Part shown: piece after piece, positions 9,001-16,018 of the stretch
Layout of the letters: every line of letters begins with the position of its first letter
Numbering within the stretch: position 1 is the first letter of the stretch
From: a virus
IMG/VR virus record: IMGVR_UViG_3300029787_000190
Coordinates: 1 to 33,217 of that record
Strand: one strand, 5' to 3'
DNA: 33,217 nucleotides
Made by a program: the position numbers and the translations under genes
The notes under the pieces: model-generated
Told to the model about the DNA's origin: nothing
Database searches by the model: none
What the model saw: only the letters and a program-made list of their open reading frames with translations

Positions 9001-9027
9001 GGTTATGGGTTGCAAAGTTCTTCATAA
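6001..9027 (+). CDS. Tail tip / host specificity protein, gpJ-like
   Basis: 1008 residues. It opens with a hydrophobic segment (about residues 5-38: FFGGIISIIKPIASFISPIL...) resembling the membrane-active start of lambda gpI, followed by the conserved tip core (LNKTAANGQIPIIYGTRKVGG, YLYMALILGEGEIDD, YQLLDYLRNDRYGMGI, about 60-260) typical of the Phage-tail_3 family. A mid region has GDIVNITHATPSFSAKPFRV. Two fibronectin-III-like units lie about 515-725 (PPSNVEDFAVEMHGQDHMKL). The C-terminal 250 residues are S/T/D-rich, probably the receptor-facing part. No separate gpK or gpI gene is seen, so their roles may be absent or merged here. Confidence 0.9.
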   Translation: MGWGSFFGGIISIIKPIASFISPILSTISIVSMALTWLRKPDEPEFNFDTTAENIAKGVLLNKTAANGQIPIIYGTRKVGGTLAFLETSGTDNQYLYMALILGEGEIDDITKIFVNDNEVTFDGDLSDNTERDVASSDSNYFKDSESLIKVRPHYGSDDQTACSLLSTLTSWTSNHRLRGIAYLSLRLKWNSDSFGSIPTVNAIVKGKKIYNPNLDGTKTGGSGSHREDTSSTWEYSDNPIYQLLDYLRNDRYGMGIANSYFDSHYADWQTAGDICDTNITPYSGASQIDLIDSHAVVDTSQKIIDNTKKFLTGSRSFLNFSAGKYKITVESSGSASITLTEDNIIGGIGVSSKNKNERYNRVIVTFINPDKNYQVDEAQFPPVDETGLATADQHATMKTADGSILLEGRFDMPTLTSPYQAQEMAEIILRRSRSSLDVTLTADGNAIDLVVGDIVNITHATPSFSAKPFRVLSTTINPDSSVSLQLTEHQDSYYTFGTQQEVASIPDTTLPNPFSIQPPASITLADELVEYADGIVITRLLITVGASPDNFVDNYEVQIKQTKDQKGIAVTDSFKEISVGKILEYQHLNVIDGAEYQVRVRAVNSLGVKSTFISATRIIVGGVEPPSNVEDFAVEMHGQDHMKLTWTPPSQESDLDISFYEIRYQDVLSGANWLNSTNLVKCPRRKCDNVIVPAKTGTYLIKAVDKNSNTSAEANIVSTNISGIQSYKTISSFTETPDIVGAADQMDATLPLAVKVDASGDVVLTLDTVTNFDDTVGNFDSPSGDFELGGTDTTSNPTFFNSNRDAKGFYNFGNSLSLSNIYDGNIEPTLTLDAENPYDKFDSGKGALLFDEAKAPFDGTEQIHAFHRIQIATSTTSLAGCTTFVDITQSATFKFKFAKFRLKLSNDDDQTSSNIKTMAIKLNMEERIFAESNLATSSGSKVITYTNPFFAVPSLGIAAQNMVTGDTFTISAKTVNGFTIAFVNSSGSAVDRTFDYLAKGYGLQSSS

Positions 9028-9046
9028 TAATTTATTAAAAGGATAA

Positions 9047-9361
9047 ATGAGTCAAGTATCTGATGTAAGTTTAGCAAATCAAGGATTTTCGGCATTTAGA
9101 ACCGAATTAAATAATATTCTTGGTGCTATGAACTCAATGCATATAGGGGGTTCAGCACCAGCATCAGTTACAACAGGCACAATGTGGGTAGACAACGGAA
9201 CAAGTGGAGTTCTTAAAGTTAAAATAAATGATGGTTCAGATAATATTGAGTTGTTTCAAATCAATATTTCTAGTAATGCTATTACAAGTGTTATGTCAGT
9301 AACAGGAACAATTTCTGAAACTGACCCTCAAGCGGCGGCTCTAGCAATCGCCTTAGGATAG
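9047..9361 (+). CDS. Short tail-tip-associated protein, unknown function
   Basis: 104 residues after a ribosome site (AAAAGGATAA) 5 bases upstream of the ATG. It has the segment MHIGGSAPASVTTGTMWVDN followed by VLKVKINDGSDNIELFQINI, a pattern I know from phage fibre N-termini and short fibre-like proteins (G.MW.D...G.LK...DG....). The C-terminus is alanine-rich. It probably sits on the tip beneath the fibres; no enzyme motif is visible. Neighbours are the gpJ-like gene before and another small virion-type gene after. Confidence 0.5.
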   Translation: MSQVSDVSLANQGFSAFRTELNNILGAMNSMHIGGSAPASVTTGTMWVDNGTSGVLKVKINDGSDNIELFQINISSNAITSVMSVTGTISETDPQAAALAIALG

Positions 9362-9370
9362 GAGATATAA

Positions 9371-9721
9371 ATGGCTAACACCTTTAAAGTAAAAACAAAT
9401 GCGGCTATGCCCGCAAGCGCTGGAACACCTCTTACTGTTTATACTTGCCCTAGTTCAACTCAAACAATAATTGTTGGTTTGTTATTATGTAATGTTCACA
9501 CAGCATCAGTAACAGCCTCAGTAAATATGCAATCTGATACGTCAGATACAGAAACAAATGAAAATGTTAAATTAATTTCTACAGTTACAATTCCAGCTAA
9601 TTCAACTCTTGAAGTTTTAACAGGTGGTAAAATAGTTATGAGAGCAACTGATGTGTTGCAGATTGACTGTTCAGTTACAGCAAAACTTGACGCAACACTA
9701 AGCATATTAGAAATAACATAG
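9371..9721 (+). CDS. Small virion-type beta-rich protein
   Basis: 116 residues with a ribosome site (AGGAGATAT) before the ATG. Composition is T/S/V/A-rich with alternating strands: PLTVYTCPSSTQTIIVGLLL, then SVTASVNMQSD, STVTIPANSTLEVLTGGKIV and DATLSILEIT. Such single jelly-roll or Ig-like proteins are common near phage fibres or as capsid decorations. The position inside the tail-fibre block favours a tip or fibre role. Three cysteines (residues ~26, ~40, ~100) are present. Function not recognised. Confidence 0.5.
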   Translation: MANTFKVKTNAAMPASAGTPLTVYTCPSSTQTIIVGLLLCNVHTASVTASVNMQSDTSDTETNENVKLISTVTIPANSTLEVLTGGKIVMRATDVLQIDCSVTAKLDATLSILEIT

Positions 9722-9728
9722 AGGGAAC

Positions 9729-10484
9729 ATGGGATTTATTGGAGTTCAACCTAGTTCTGTACCATTAACAGCAAGTGACATTACAAATGATATTATCAAT
9801 GCTGACAAAATAGCTGACAATTCAATTTCTGAAGAACATTTAGACCCAACTGTAATAACAGGACTAAGTGCTTTAGGCGCTGAACCAGCAGACACAGACG
9901 AGCTTTTAGTGTCTGATGCTGGAACACTTAAAAGAATGGATTACTCTTATATTAAAGGTGGTGGAACTCATGTTAAATTATTAGGTGGTACAGCAAGTAG
10001 TTCAGTAAACCATGATTTTCAAAACTTTATGGACGCAACAAAATATAATGTTTATTTAGTAAATTTACATCAAATTACTAATGGCTCTGGGGGTAATCAA
10101 AGAATTGATATAAACTTTATAGCAAATACAACTGTTCAAAATGGAAGTCATTATTGGGGTAGTGTTCTAGGATATAGAAGTGGAGATGCTCAAGCGGAAG
10201 ATGCTTATGAAAGTACAGCAGTAGGTAAGTTAGGTCAAAAATTAATTATGAATGATGGTAATAGAGGAAATAATAGATTTTATATTAATGTTGATACTTC
10301 TCGTGATTTTGGAGTTAATATTTTTGGTGCAAATTGGGGTTACAATAGTTCTTGGGGTGATTGGATGTTTACCAATTATAGTGTTGGTTTTAATGCTACA
10401 GCTACAATTACAGGAATAAGACTTTTTGATTCTGGTGCAAATGCAACAGTTTTTGATTATGAAATTTATGGAATAGCAAAATAA
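9729..10484 (+). CDS. Tail fibre / receptor-binding protein 1
   Basis: 251 residues. The N-terminal 90 residues look like a fibre attachment and shaft (VPLTASDITNDIINADKIAD, then a linker AEPADTDELLVSDAG). From about residue 100 a globular beta-rich head follows (KYNVYLVNLHQITNGSGGNQ, many N, G, Y and W; GANWGYNSSWGDWMF). The end reads ATVFDYEIYGIAK; the other large fibre ends in a similar way (GRIAIYGIKDS), hinting at a shared fold for the head. It is coupled by TAATG to the next, chaperone-like gene, as in paired fibre-chaperone cassettes. Confidence 0.7.
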   Translation: MGFIGVQPSSVPLTASDITNDIINADKIADNSISEEHLDPTVITGLSALGAEPADTDELLVSDAGTLKRMDYSYIKGGGTHVKLLGGTASSSVNHDFQNFMDATKYNVYLVNLHQITNGSGGNQRIDINFIANTTVQNGSHYWGSVLGYRSGDAQAEDAYESTAVGKLGQKLIMNDGNRGNNRFYINVDTSRDFGVNIFGANWGYNSSWGDWMFTNYSVGFNATATITGIRLFDSGANATVFDYEIYGIAK

Positions 10485-10813
10485 TGGTAGATTATAATTC
10501 AATATACACACTAGAAGGTGTAACAAAAACAGAAATAACAGGTGATGAAAAAACACAACTAGAAACTAAAAGAAAAGCTATTGCAGATAATTTACCAAAT
10601 GAAAAATTAGAATTAATTAAATTAATTAGATTACAAAAATTAAAAGAAACAGATTGGTATTCTAACTCTGATGTAACAATGCCTGATAACATAAAAAATT
10701 TTAGAAAAAAAATGAGAGATATACCTCAAGATTTTAATTCATCTAAATATGATGAGTTATTAAATAGAGATAGTGACGGAAACTTAACACATTCAATTTG
10801 GAGTAAACCATAA
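10484..10813 (+). CDS. Tail fibre assembly chaperone-like protein 1
   Basis: 109 residues, acidic/basic and helical. The C-terminal half has LIRLQKLKETDWYSNSDVTM, then FRKKMRDIPQDF and KYDELL-RD-DGNLTHS-WS. The (R/K)..L...TDW.......R..LR.IPQ core matches the phage tail fibre assembly chaperone family (PF16778-like), whose members follow the fibre they help fold or trimerise. It is a paralogue of the gene at 11881-12276, sharing the same C-terminal motif. Coupled on both sides by TAATG. Confidence 0.7.
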   Translation: MVDYNSIYTLEGVTKTEITGDEKTQLETKRKAIADNLPNEKLELIKLIRLQKLKETDWYSNSDVTMPDNIKNFRKKMRDIPQDFNSSKYDELLNRDSDGNLTHSIWSKP

Positions 10814-11880
10814 TGGCATATATTGGAAAAACACCTACTGTTGGAAATTTTGTTAAACTTGATGCTCTGACCGCAAGTGCAACAGCTAGTTATACTATGC
10901 AAGTAGACTCAGTTAATTTTTCACCAGAGTCAGTTAATCATATGCTTGTGTCTTTAAATGGTGTTATTCAAAGTCCAACAACTTCATACACGATTTCTGG
11001 GAGTACCCTTACCTTTGCAAGTGCTTTAACCTCATCAGACAGTATTGATTTTATTATGGTCTATGGAAACGTTCTTGATTTAGGAGTACCAAGCGATGCG
11101 ACTGTAACAAACGCAAAAACAAATTTTGTATCAACATCATCTGCGGCTGGATTACAGATCAAAGGAGATGGAACAACAGACGGAACTCTACAGCTTAACT
11201 GTTCACAGAACTCTCATGGTATTAAATTAAAATCACCACCTCATAGTGCTAGTGCTAGTTATACTTTAACTTTTCCTAATAATGATGGAGACGCAAATCA
11301 AGTTTTAACAACTGATGGCTCTGGTGGTTTAAGTTTTGCTGATGCGGGTGGTGGTGGATTTGTTTATATTACAGCAGTAAATACAACAGCGGCATCAAGT
11401 ATTACTTTATCAAATTGTTTTTCTTCAACATATAAAAATTATGCAATATTTTTTACTAACATAAATTTTGCATCAGATAGTGATTTAGGTTTTCAATTTG
11501 GAAATGACTCTGGCTATGGCACAGATTATAAAGGTGTATCACATGGTTACGAAGGGGGACAAGTAGGAACAGCATATAATTCTGGTCAAAGTTATGCCAA
11601 ACCCGCAGGTGCTTTATTTGGTGTAGATTCAGGTGCAAATAGTCAACAAGGTATGACAGGCTCAGGTATTATTTATATGCCACAAGATTCAACTTCGGCT
11701 GTTTATGGAACATTTCAAGTAGGTTGTAGAAATGAAGCTAACTCTCAATGGGTTATGGCTAACTCTTGGTTTACTAATAATTCTGATGTTAGTTATACTC
11801 ATTTAAAAGCATTATCAACAGGTGGTCATAATTTTACTACACATGGCAGAATTGCTATTTATGGAATAAAGGATAGTTAA
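10813..11880 (+). CDS. Tail fibre / adhesin 2
   Basis: 355 residues. The N-terminus has a beta-rich module seen in many marine phage fibres (SYTMQVDSVNFSPESVNHML, then VSLNGVIQSPTTSYTISGST), up to about residue 95. A collagen-free shaft follows (TDGTLQLNCSQNSHGIKLK, YTLTFPNNDGDANQVL), then a glycine-rich hinge (ADAGGGGFVYI) and a 170-residue globular C-terminus ending HGRIAIYGIKDS. The first module probably docks to the tip and the last binds the host. The shaft repeats and hinge argue for a trimeric fibre. Followed immediately by its own chaperone-like gene. Confidence 0.75.
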   Translation: MAYIGKTPTVGNFVKLDALTASATASYTMQVDSVNFSPESVNHMLVSLNGVIQSPTTSYTISGSTLTFASALTSSDSIDFIMVYGNVLDLGVPSDATVTNAKTNFVSTSSAAGLQIKGDGTTDGTLQLNCSQNSHGIKLKSPPHSASASYTLTFPNNDGDANQVLTTDGSGGLSFADAGGGGFVYITAVNTTAASSITLSNCFSSTYKNYAIFFTNINFASDSDLGFQFGNDSGYGTDYKGVSHGYEGGQVGTAYNSGQSYAKPAGALFGVDSGANSQQGMTGSGIIYMPQDSTSAVYGTFQVGCRNEANSQWVMANSWFTNNSDVSYTHLKALSTGGHNFTTHGRIAIYGIKDS

Positions 11881-12276
11881 ATGAGTTACGAAAAAAACAA
11901 ACCTCAAACTAATTGGGTAACATATACAATAGATGGTGTTGCTTATGAATTAGCACCAGAATTATTAGATGGTGTTGAACAATGTTTATCAGAAACAGAT
12001 GCATTAGAAAGAGCAACTGAAAGAAAAAATTGGAACTCTAATAAAACTACAAGACAATTATTAGAAATAAGAAAAATTAGAAATCAATTATTACAAAATA
12101 CTGATTGGAAAGTAACAATGGCAAAAGAAAAAGGTACTACACTTTCTAGTGGCTTTAAAACTTGGAGAGATAACTTGCGTAAGATACCACAGGATTATAC
12201 AACAGAAACAAAATATGACGAACTCTTAGCAAGAGATGATGACGGCAACTTAACTCATAGTGTGTGGAGTGAATAA
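11881..12276 (+). CDS. Tail fibre assembly chaperone-like protein 2
   Basis: 131 residues. The N-terminal 55 residues (NKPQTNWVTYTIDGVAYELA) are specific to this copy; the rest has LLEIRKIRNQLLQNTDWKV, then WRDNLRKIPQDY and the end KYDELL-RD-DGNLTHS-WS, closely matching the gene at 10484-10813. The shared motif and the same place after a fibre gene indicate duplication of a fibre-chaperone cassette. Different N-termini suggest each chaperone is matched to its own fibre. Start follows the fibre stop directly (TAAATG). Confidence 0.7.
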   Translation: MSYEKNKPQTNWVTYTIDGVAYELAPELLDGVEQCLSETDALERATERKNWNSNKTTRQLLEIRKIRNQLLQNTDWKVTMAKEKGTTLSSGFKTWRDNLRKIPQDYTTETKYDELLARDDDGNLTHSVWSE

Positions 12277-12773
12277 TGGCATTAGTTAAAGCAAGATCAA
12301 GAGGAATTAATTTAGCAGATACTTTCGCCTTTTCTGGTACTGTGAGCGGAGCGGGAGGCGGTAAGATTGGTCAAGTTGTTCAAGGTACAAAATCTGGTGG
12401 TCAAACAATTAGTTCATCAAGTTATACAGCAGTTTCATCTTTAACGGCTAACATAACTTGTTCAGCAACATCTTCTAAAGTTTTAATAATGATTAGTATT
12501 CCAACTATAACTATTTCAAGTACAGATAATGAGGGTGGGGATTACAGTTTATACAGAGGCGGAAGTGCTGAATATAAATTTGGTGGCAATCATGGATATG
12601 CTACTGATAGTTCTGGTAGTAATCAAACAGTTGAATTTACAAAAATACATGAACCAAGTTCAACTTCTCAACAAACATATTCTGTTTATGCAAAAAAAAA
12701 TGGAAATTCAAATTTAGAAATATGTGCAAATAGCACACAAGCAACAATTACATTAATGGAGATTTTAGCATAA
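12276..12773 (+). CDS. Short fibre-type protein 3
   Basis: 165 residues. Starts MALVKARSRGINLADTFAFS, a leader common to marine phage fibres, then a glycine linker (GAGGGKIGQ) and a beta-rich domain (SKVLIMISIPTITISSTDNE, then DYSLYRGGSAEYKFGG and TYSVYAKKNGNSNLEICAN). The domain resembles the small C-terminal sandwich that follows such linkers. TAATG coupling on both sides. Whether it is a separate fibre or a tip ornament is not clear from the sequence. Confidence 0.6.
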   Translation: MALVKARSRGINLADTFAFSGTVSGAGGGKIGQVVQGTKSGGQTISSSSYTAVSSLTANITCSATSSKVLIMISIPTITISSTDNEGGDYSLYRGGSAEYKFGGNHGYATDSSGSNQTVEFTKIHEPSSTSQQTYSVYAKKNGNSNLEICANSTQATITLMEILA

Positions 12774-12997
12774 TGACTAATCAAGAAAAAGTTTGTTCAG
12801 CAATTAAAACTTTAAAAGCTGACGCAGAATTTACATTTGATGAAGAAATAAATACTGAATCTGATTTTAATAAAATTAGATGGGTAACTGATGTTGATAA
12901 TAGTAATGCAGATTTTCCAACAGCAGTATTGAGTGAAACCAACCCTCATAGTGAATTAACATGGACAAAAGTAAAAGAAGAAATGGATAAGTTATAG
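12773..12997 (+). CDS. Small fibre-associated protein, XkdW-like
   Basis: 74 residues, acidic, starting MTNQEKVCSAIKTLKADAEF. The pattern (short helix, then ...DFNKIRW.TD.., then helix) recalls the small XkdW-like proteins beside fibre genes. It does not share the IPQ-D core of the two chaperones upstream but holds the same place, after the third fibre-type gene. A chaperone or docking role is therefore inferred from position only. Confidence 0.5.
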   Translation: MTNQEKVCSAIKTLKADAEFTFDEEINTESDFNKIRWVTDVDNSNADFPTAVLSETNPHSELTWTKVKEEMDKL

Positions 12998-13000
12998 TGA

Positions 13001-13570
13001 ATGAGAAATCCTTTTATTATAGGAATAGTATTAGCAACTATATTAATATTTTTTTTAAACAGCATGATGAACTCAGCATTAAGCGCTGAGACAAATACAG
13101 TAAGTTCTACAGTAATACAATCAACCCCAAGTACAGCTAATGCACCATCAGTTGTTGTAAACAATTCTGATGTTTGCAAAAGTGCGGCTAGTGCAAGTAT
13201 TCAAAATAATGTTTTAGGTTTGGCTACAGGTGTTACAATAAGAGATGAGAATTGTGAAAGAATAAAATTATCAAGGCAACTATATGCTTTTGGAATGAAA
13301 GTTGCGGCTGTAAGTTTATTAACGCAAGACTACAGAGTGTTTGATGCTATGTGGAGTGCTGGAACTTATCCACCTATTAATGGAAAGATAGGAGAAGAGG
13401 CTAAAAACGAGTGGCTTATAAATAAACACTTGATACCTGAAGGAAGTTTTTTATTAAATGAGGAAAAGATATTTATAGAAAAAGAAAAAACTGTAAGAGA
13501 CTTAAATGATTTTGAAAAATTTGTTATTATGGGTATGGCTATGTATATCGGTATTCCTATCCTTTTCTAG
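13001..13570 (+). CDS. Secreted or membrane-anchored protein, unknown function
   Basis: 189 residues. An N-terminal hydrophobic segment (residues 4-24, FIIGIVLATILIFFLNSMMN) followed by ALSA looks like a signal peptide or signal anchor. A T/S/N/P-rich linker leads to a domain with two cysteines (SDVCKSAASASIQ and DENCERIKLS), then QLYAFGMKVAAVSLLTQDYR and a conserved-looking stretch MWSAGTYPPINGKIG. I recall this arrangement from marine phage genomes near the secreted acidic protein, but no function is established. The last 65 bases overlap the start of the next gene in another frame. Confidence 0.65.
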   Translation: MRNPFIIGIVLATILIFFLNSMMNSALSAETNTVSSTVIQSTPSTANAPSVVVNNSDVCKSAASASIQNNVLGLATGVTIRDENCERIKLSRQLYAFGMKVAAVSLLTQDYRVFDAMWSAGTYPPINGKIGEEAKNEWLINKHLIPEGSFLLNEEKIFIEKEKTVRDLNDFEKFVIMGMAMYIGIPILF

Positions 13571-15002
13571 TAAAGCTGTTGATTGTTCTACCGATACAAC
13601 AGGATTATGTACCCCTACAATAGAAGAAATAATAGACGAAGTTATTACAGAAACAGTTGAATTTAAAGCTGATGGAATTTTAACAACTACTACAACTGAT
13701 ACAACAACAACAACAACTACAGTAACTAATGAAGAGTCAGGAAACATTTTAGATAGTGATAATGATTTTGTTGTACCTTCTAAAGATGGAGAAATGAATA
13801 TTGATTGGGGTGGTCAAGGTCCGGCTAGTATGAGATCAGGCTCTTATTGTAATCAACTTGGAACAGATAAATGTGCTGAAATAACAGGCTCAGGTAATTC
13901 TACTTCAACTATGGGAGTTGATGGTATGGGAACTACTTTTATACAAACTGTAGATATTTCAGAACTAAATATAAAATATGGGGGAGAAGTAAAATATTCT
14001 ATTGAGGTAGATAAACAAGACTCTCAAGACTCAGTTTATATGCACATATCAGGAAAAGATGGTTCTAGTGATGTTTTTTCAGGAACAGATATTTTAAGTG
14101 CTAGTGGAACTACATCAGGCTTTCAAGTGTACGAAAACACTTTTGATTTTGGTGGCAATCTTACAACTATAATTGTTGAGGTAGGTGGAAGAGATATAGG
14201 AATTTCTGTGGGGGTGCTTTTTGACTCAGTAAGAATAGATGTTTTTTACAACACAATTAGCACAATAATAACACAGGCAATAACCTCAGTAGAAATGTTT
14301 GTTGCTTTAAATACTGATGCACCTGAAGATGTTATTAATGTTGTTGAAAATATTTTTGATAGTAATGAACCAATACAAACTGATGATGGATTAGCTTTTG
14401 AGCCTATTGCTTTTGATGAGCCTACATATGAAACTGTAGAAATTGAAATTGCAGAGATAGAAGTTTTAGAAATTGAGGTTGATGTAGCTGAGATTGAAAT
14501 GGAAATAGAGGCTGAATTAGAAACTACAATAGAAGAAACAGTAGAAGAGGTTGAGGTAGTAGAAGATATAGAAGAACCAGAACAGCAACAAGAGGAAGTG
14601 CAACAAGAAGAAACCGATAAAGAAAACGAATTAGAAGTAAAAGAAACTGAAAAAGAAGAACCAAAACAAATAGCAGATAAAGAAGAGGAACAAGAAGAAC
14701 CTCAACAAGAAAAAAAAGTATCATCTAAAGAAAAAGCCGCAAAAAAGATTTTGAAAAAAATAGATGATAAAAAGAAATATGATAGTGTTGCTCAAACTAA
14801 AACCCTGATTGTTATGCAAGTATTAGGCAATTCTAAGAGTTTTTTTGAAGATCAGCAACAACTTAATGACACATTAGGATTTTTTACAGATAATAGTTTA
14901 CCTGATACAATAATAAATGATAATGATTTAGCTAGTTACTTTTTGTTTGTAGGGAGTGATGGATTAATGAATGAAATGATAGAGAGTCAATGGCAGAATT
15001 AG
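13506..15002 (+). CDS. Large acidic exported protein of unknown function
   Basis: 498 residues. It opens with a clear signal peptide (LLLWVWLCISVFLSF, cleavage likely after SSKA, residue ~24). A run of threonines (about 60-73) precedes a folded domain (NIDWGGQGPASMRSGSYCNQ, residues ~98-265) with SIEVDKQDSQDSVYMHISGK and a strand FDSVRIDVFYNTI. From about residue 308 to 425 there is a strongly acidic repeat region, first heptad-like (EIEIAEIEVLEIEVDVAEIE) then E/Q/K-rich. A basic patch and a small folded end close it. The region is common in marine phages, but its role is unknown: possibly an exported structural or surface protein. The signal peptide supports the overlapping start. Confidence 0.75.
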   Translation: MILKNLLLWVWLCISVFLSFSSKAVDCSTDTTGLCTPTIEEIIDEVITETVEFKADGILTTTTTDTTTTTTTVTNEESGNILDSDNDFVVPSKDGEMNIDWGGQGPASMRSGSYCNQLGTDKCAEITGSGNSTSTMGVDGMGTTFIQTVDISELNIKYGGEVKYSIEVDKQDSQDSVYMHISGKDGSSDVFSGTDILSASGTTSGFQVYENTFDFGGNLTTIIVEVGGRDIGISVGVLFDSVRIDVFYNTISTIITQAITSVEMFVALNTDAPEDVINVVENIFDSNEPIQTDDGLAFEPIAFDEPTYETVEIEIAEIEVLEIEVDVAEIEMEIEAELETTIEETVEEVEVVEDIEEPEQQQEEVQQEETDKENELEVKETEKEEPKQIADKEEEQEEPQQEKKVSSKEKAAKKILKKIDDKKKYDSVAQTKTLIVMQVLGNSKSFFEDQQQLNDTLGFFTDNSLPDTIINDNDLASYFLFVGSDGLMNEMIESQWQN

Positions 15003-15508
15003 AATTTGCTGGTGTAAAATTTAAAGGTGGGAAAATAGTAGTTATTATTACTGCTCTTACTACTTTGATTGGTGCTATGTGGGGTGGCTTTGAGTTTTAC
15101 AAAGATTATCTTAACATGAAAGATAAAATAGAAAGTTATTCAGCACCAGATTTATCAGGCTTTGATAAGAGATTAGAATTAGTTTCACAAAAGTCTGATG
15201 TGTTACAGCAAGAAATATCAATGATAATGCAAGAAATTCAATTAGTTTCTGATGTAGCTAATGAACTTAAAAATGATTTAAGACAAGATGTTAGACGAAT
15301 AGAAAAAATAGTTAATGATGTAGAGCAACAAGTTAAGGTTGACCAAAGACAAAATAGTGAAGATTTAAAATATACCATGAAGGACATGACGGAACGCATG
15401 AAAGAATTAGAGGATAAGATTCAATCAGCCATGAATGAGCTAGAAGAGAAAATAGAAAAAAGAATAAAACTTGCATTAGAAAATCCTCTTAGTCAATTAA
15501 ATGGTTAA
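14990..15508 (+). CDS. Membrane-anchored coiled-coil protein
   Basis: 172 residues. One membrane segment (about residues 16-36, VVIITALTTLIGAMWGGFEF) is followed by a tether and a long coiled coil (about 58-155; many Q, E, K and L at heptad spacing) ending at LALENPLSQLNG. One transmembrane helix plus coiled coil recalls inner-membrane spanins or membrane-tethered phage proteins. Against a spanin, the anchor follows 15 residues rather than starting the protein, and the gene is well upstream of the lysozyme. It overlaps its upstream gene by 13 bases and the micro-gene after it by 8. Confidence 0.6.
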   Translation: MAELEFAGVKFKGGKIVVIITALTTLIGAMWGGFEFYKDYLNMKDKIESYSAPDLSGFDKRLELVSQKSDVLQQEISMIMQEIQLVSDVANELKNDLRQDVRRIEKIVNDVEQQVKVDQRQNSEDLKYTMKDMTERMKELEDKIQSAMNELEEKIEKRIKLALENPLSQLNG

Positions 15509-15638
15509 ACGATTAGATACAGGTAAAACTATCTTTGATAAAGTAAAGAAAAGAACAAGCATTGGTTATTCATCAAGGTCTAAACCAAAAAATAAACATA
15601 AATTGAAGTCATGGAAAAAATATAATAGACAAGGTTAG
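15501..15638 (+). CDS. Small basic protein, 45 residues
   Basis: ATG 15501 overlaps the coiled-coil gene by eight bases; TAG at 15636-15638 abuts the next ATG. The product begins MVKRLDTGKTIFDKVKKRTS and then is rich in K, R, N and S (KPKNKHKLKSWKKYNRQG). I recognise this small basic protein from other marine phage genomes, where it is conserved but unassigned. High net charge suggests nucleic acid or acidic-protein binding; that is inference. Confidence 0.7.
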   Translation: MVKRLDTGKTIFDKVKKRTSIGYSSRSKPKNKHKLKSWKKYNRQG

Positions 15639-15848
15639 ATGTGGTCTATTTATACAATTATGTGTGTGTTAGGTTTATCAATTAATCCTATGTGTACGAT
15701 TAATGGGACGTTACCTTTAGAGTTTGATAATTTTAAAACTTGTGATAAGGCTGTTGACAGTATTGTGTTAGAATTAAATCAACAATTAAAAGACAGAGGA
15801 ATATCTTTAGTTATGATATGTAAGCCAAATGCCAAAGTTAACACCTAA
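15639..15848 (+). CDS. Small exported cysteine-containing protein
   Basis: 69 residues. The N-terminus MWSIYTIMCVLGLSINPMC is hydrophobic enough for a signal peptide or anchor. Four cysteines follow the usual pattern (at C9, C19, C34 and C60), so one or two disulphides are possible once exported. It immediately follows the basic micro-gene (TAGATG) and overlaps the next gene by 20 bases. Function not recognised. Confidence 0.6.
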   Translation: MWSIYTIMCVLGLSINPMCTINGTLPLEFDNFKTCDKAVDSIVLELNQQLKDRGISLVMICKPNAKVNT

Positions 15849-16017
15849 AACTACAAAAGAACATCTATTAGACATCTATAATAAAATTGATGTTTTAGAG
15901 AATAATCATTTAGCGCATCTTGATAAGAAAATTAATACATTAAATTATGTTTTATGGACTATTGGTTTTATGGTTTTGACACAATTTTTGGCTTGGGTGT
16001 TAAGAATGTTTAGCTAA
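15829..16017 (+). CDS. Single-helix membrane protein, holin- or spanin-like candidate
   Basis: 62 residues. Residues 1-38 are soluble and helical (HLLDIYNKIDVLENNHLAHL), followed by a C-terminal membrane segment (about residues 41-60, VLWTIGFMVLTQFLAWVLRM). Short N-terminal coiled coil plus C-terminal membrane helix recalls phage hemolysin XhlA-like proteins, and such genes can act with holins. It lies 20 bases inside the preceding gene and two bases before the phosphoesterase. A lysis role is possible but unproven. Confidence 0.55.
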   Translation: MPKLTPKTTKEHLLDIYNKIDVLENNHLAHLDKKINTLNYVLWTIGFMVLTQFLAWVLRMFS

Positions 16018-16018
16018 C

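Noticed and set aside
10242-10556. Reverse-strand ORF of 104 residues
   Set aside because: It lies entirely across a fibre gene and its chaperone-like partner, has low-complexity I/N/S/C composition and no independent signal.
14524-14724. Reverse-strand ORF with a leucine-rich product
   Set aside because: It is the mirror of the E/Q/K-rich acidic repeat codons (GAA, GAG, CAA) of the exported protein; it has no ribosome site.
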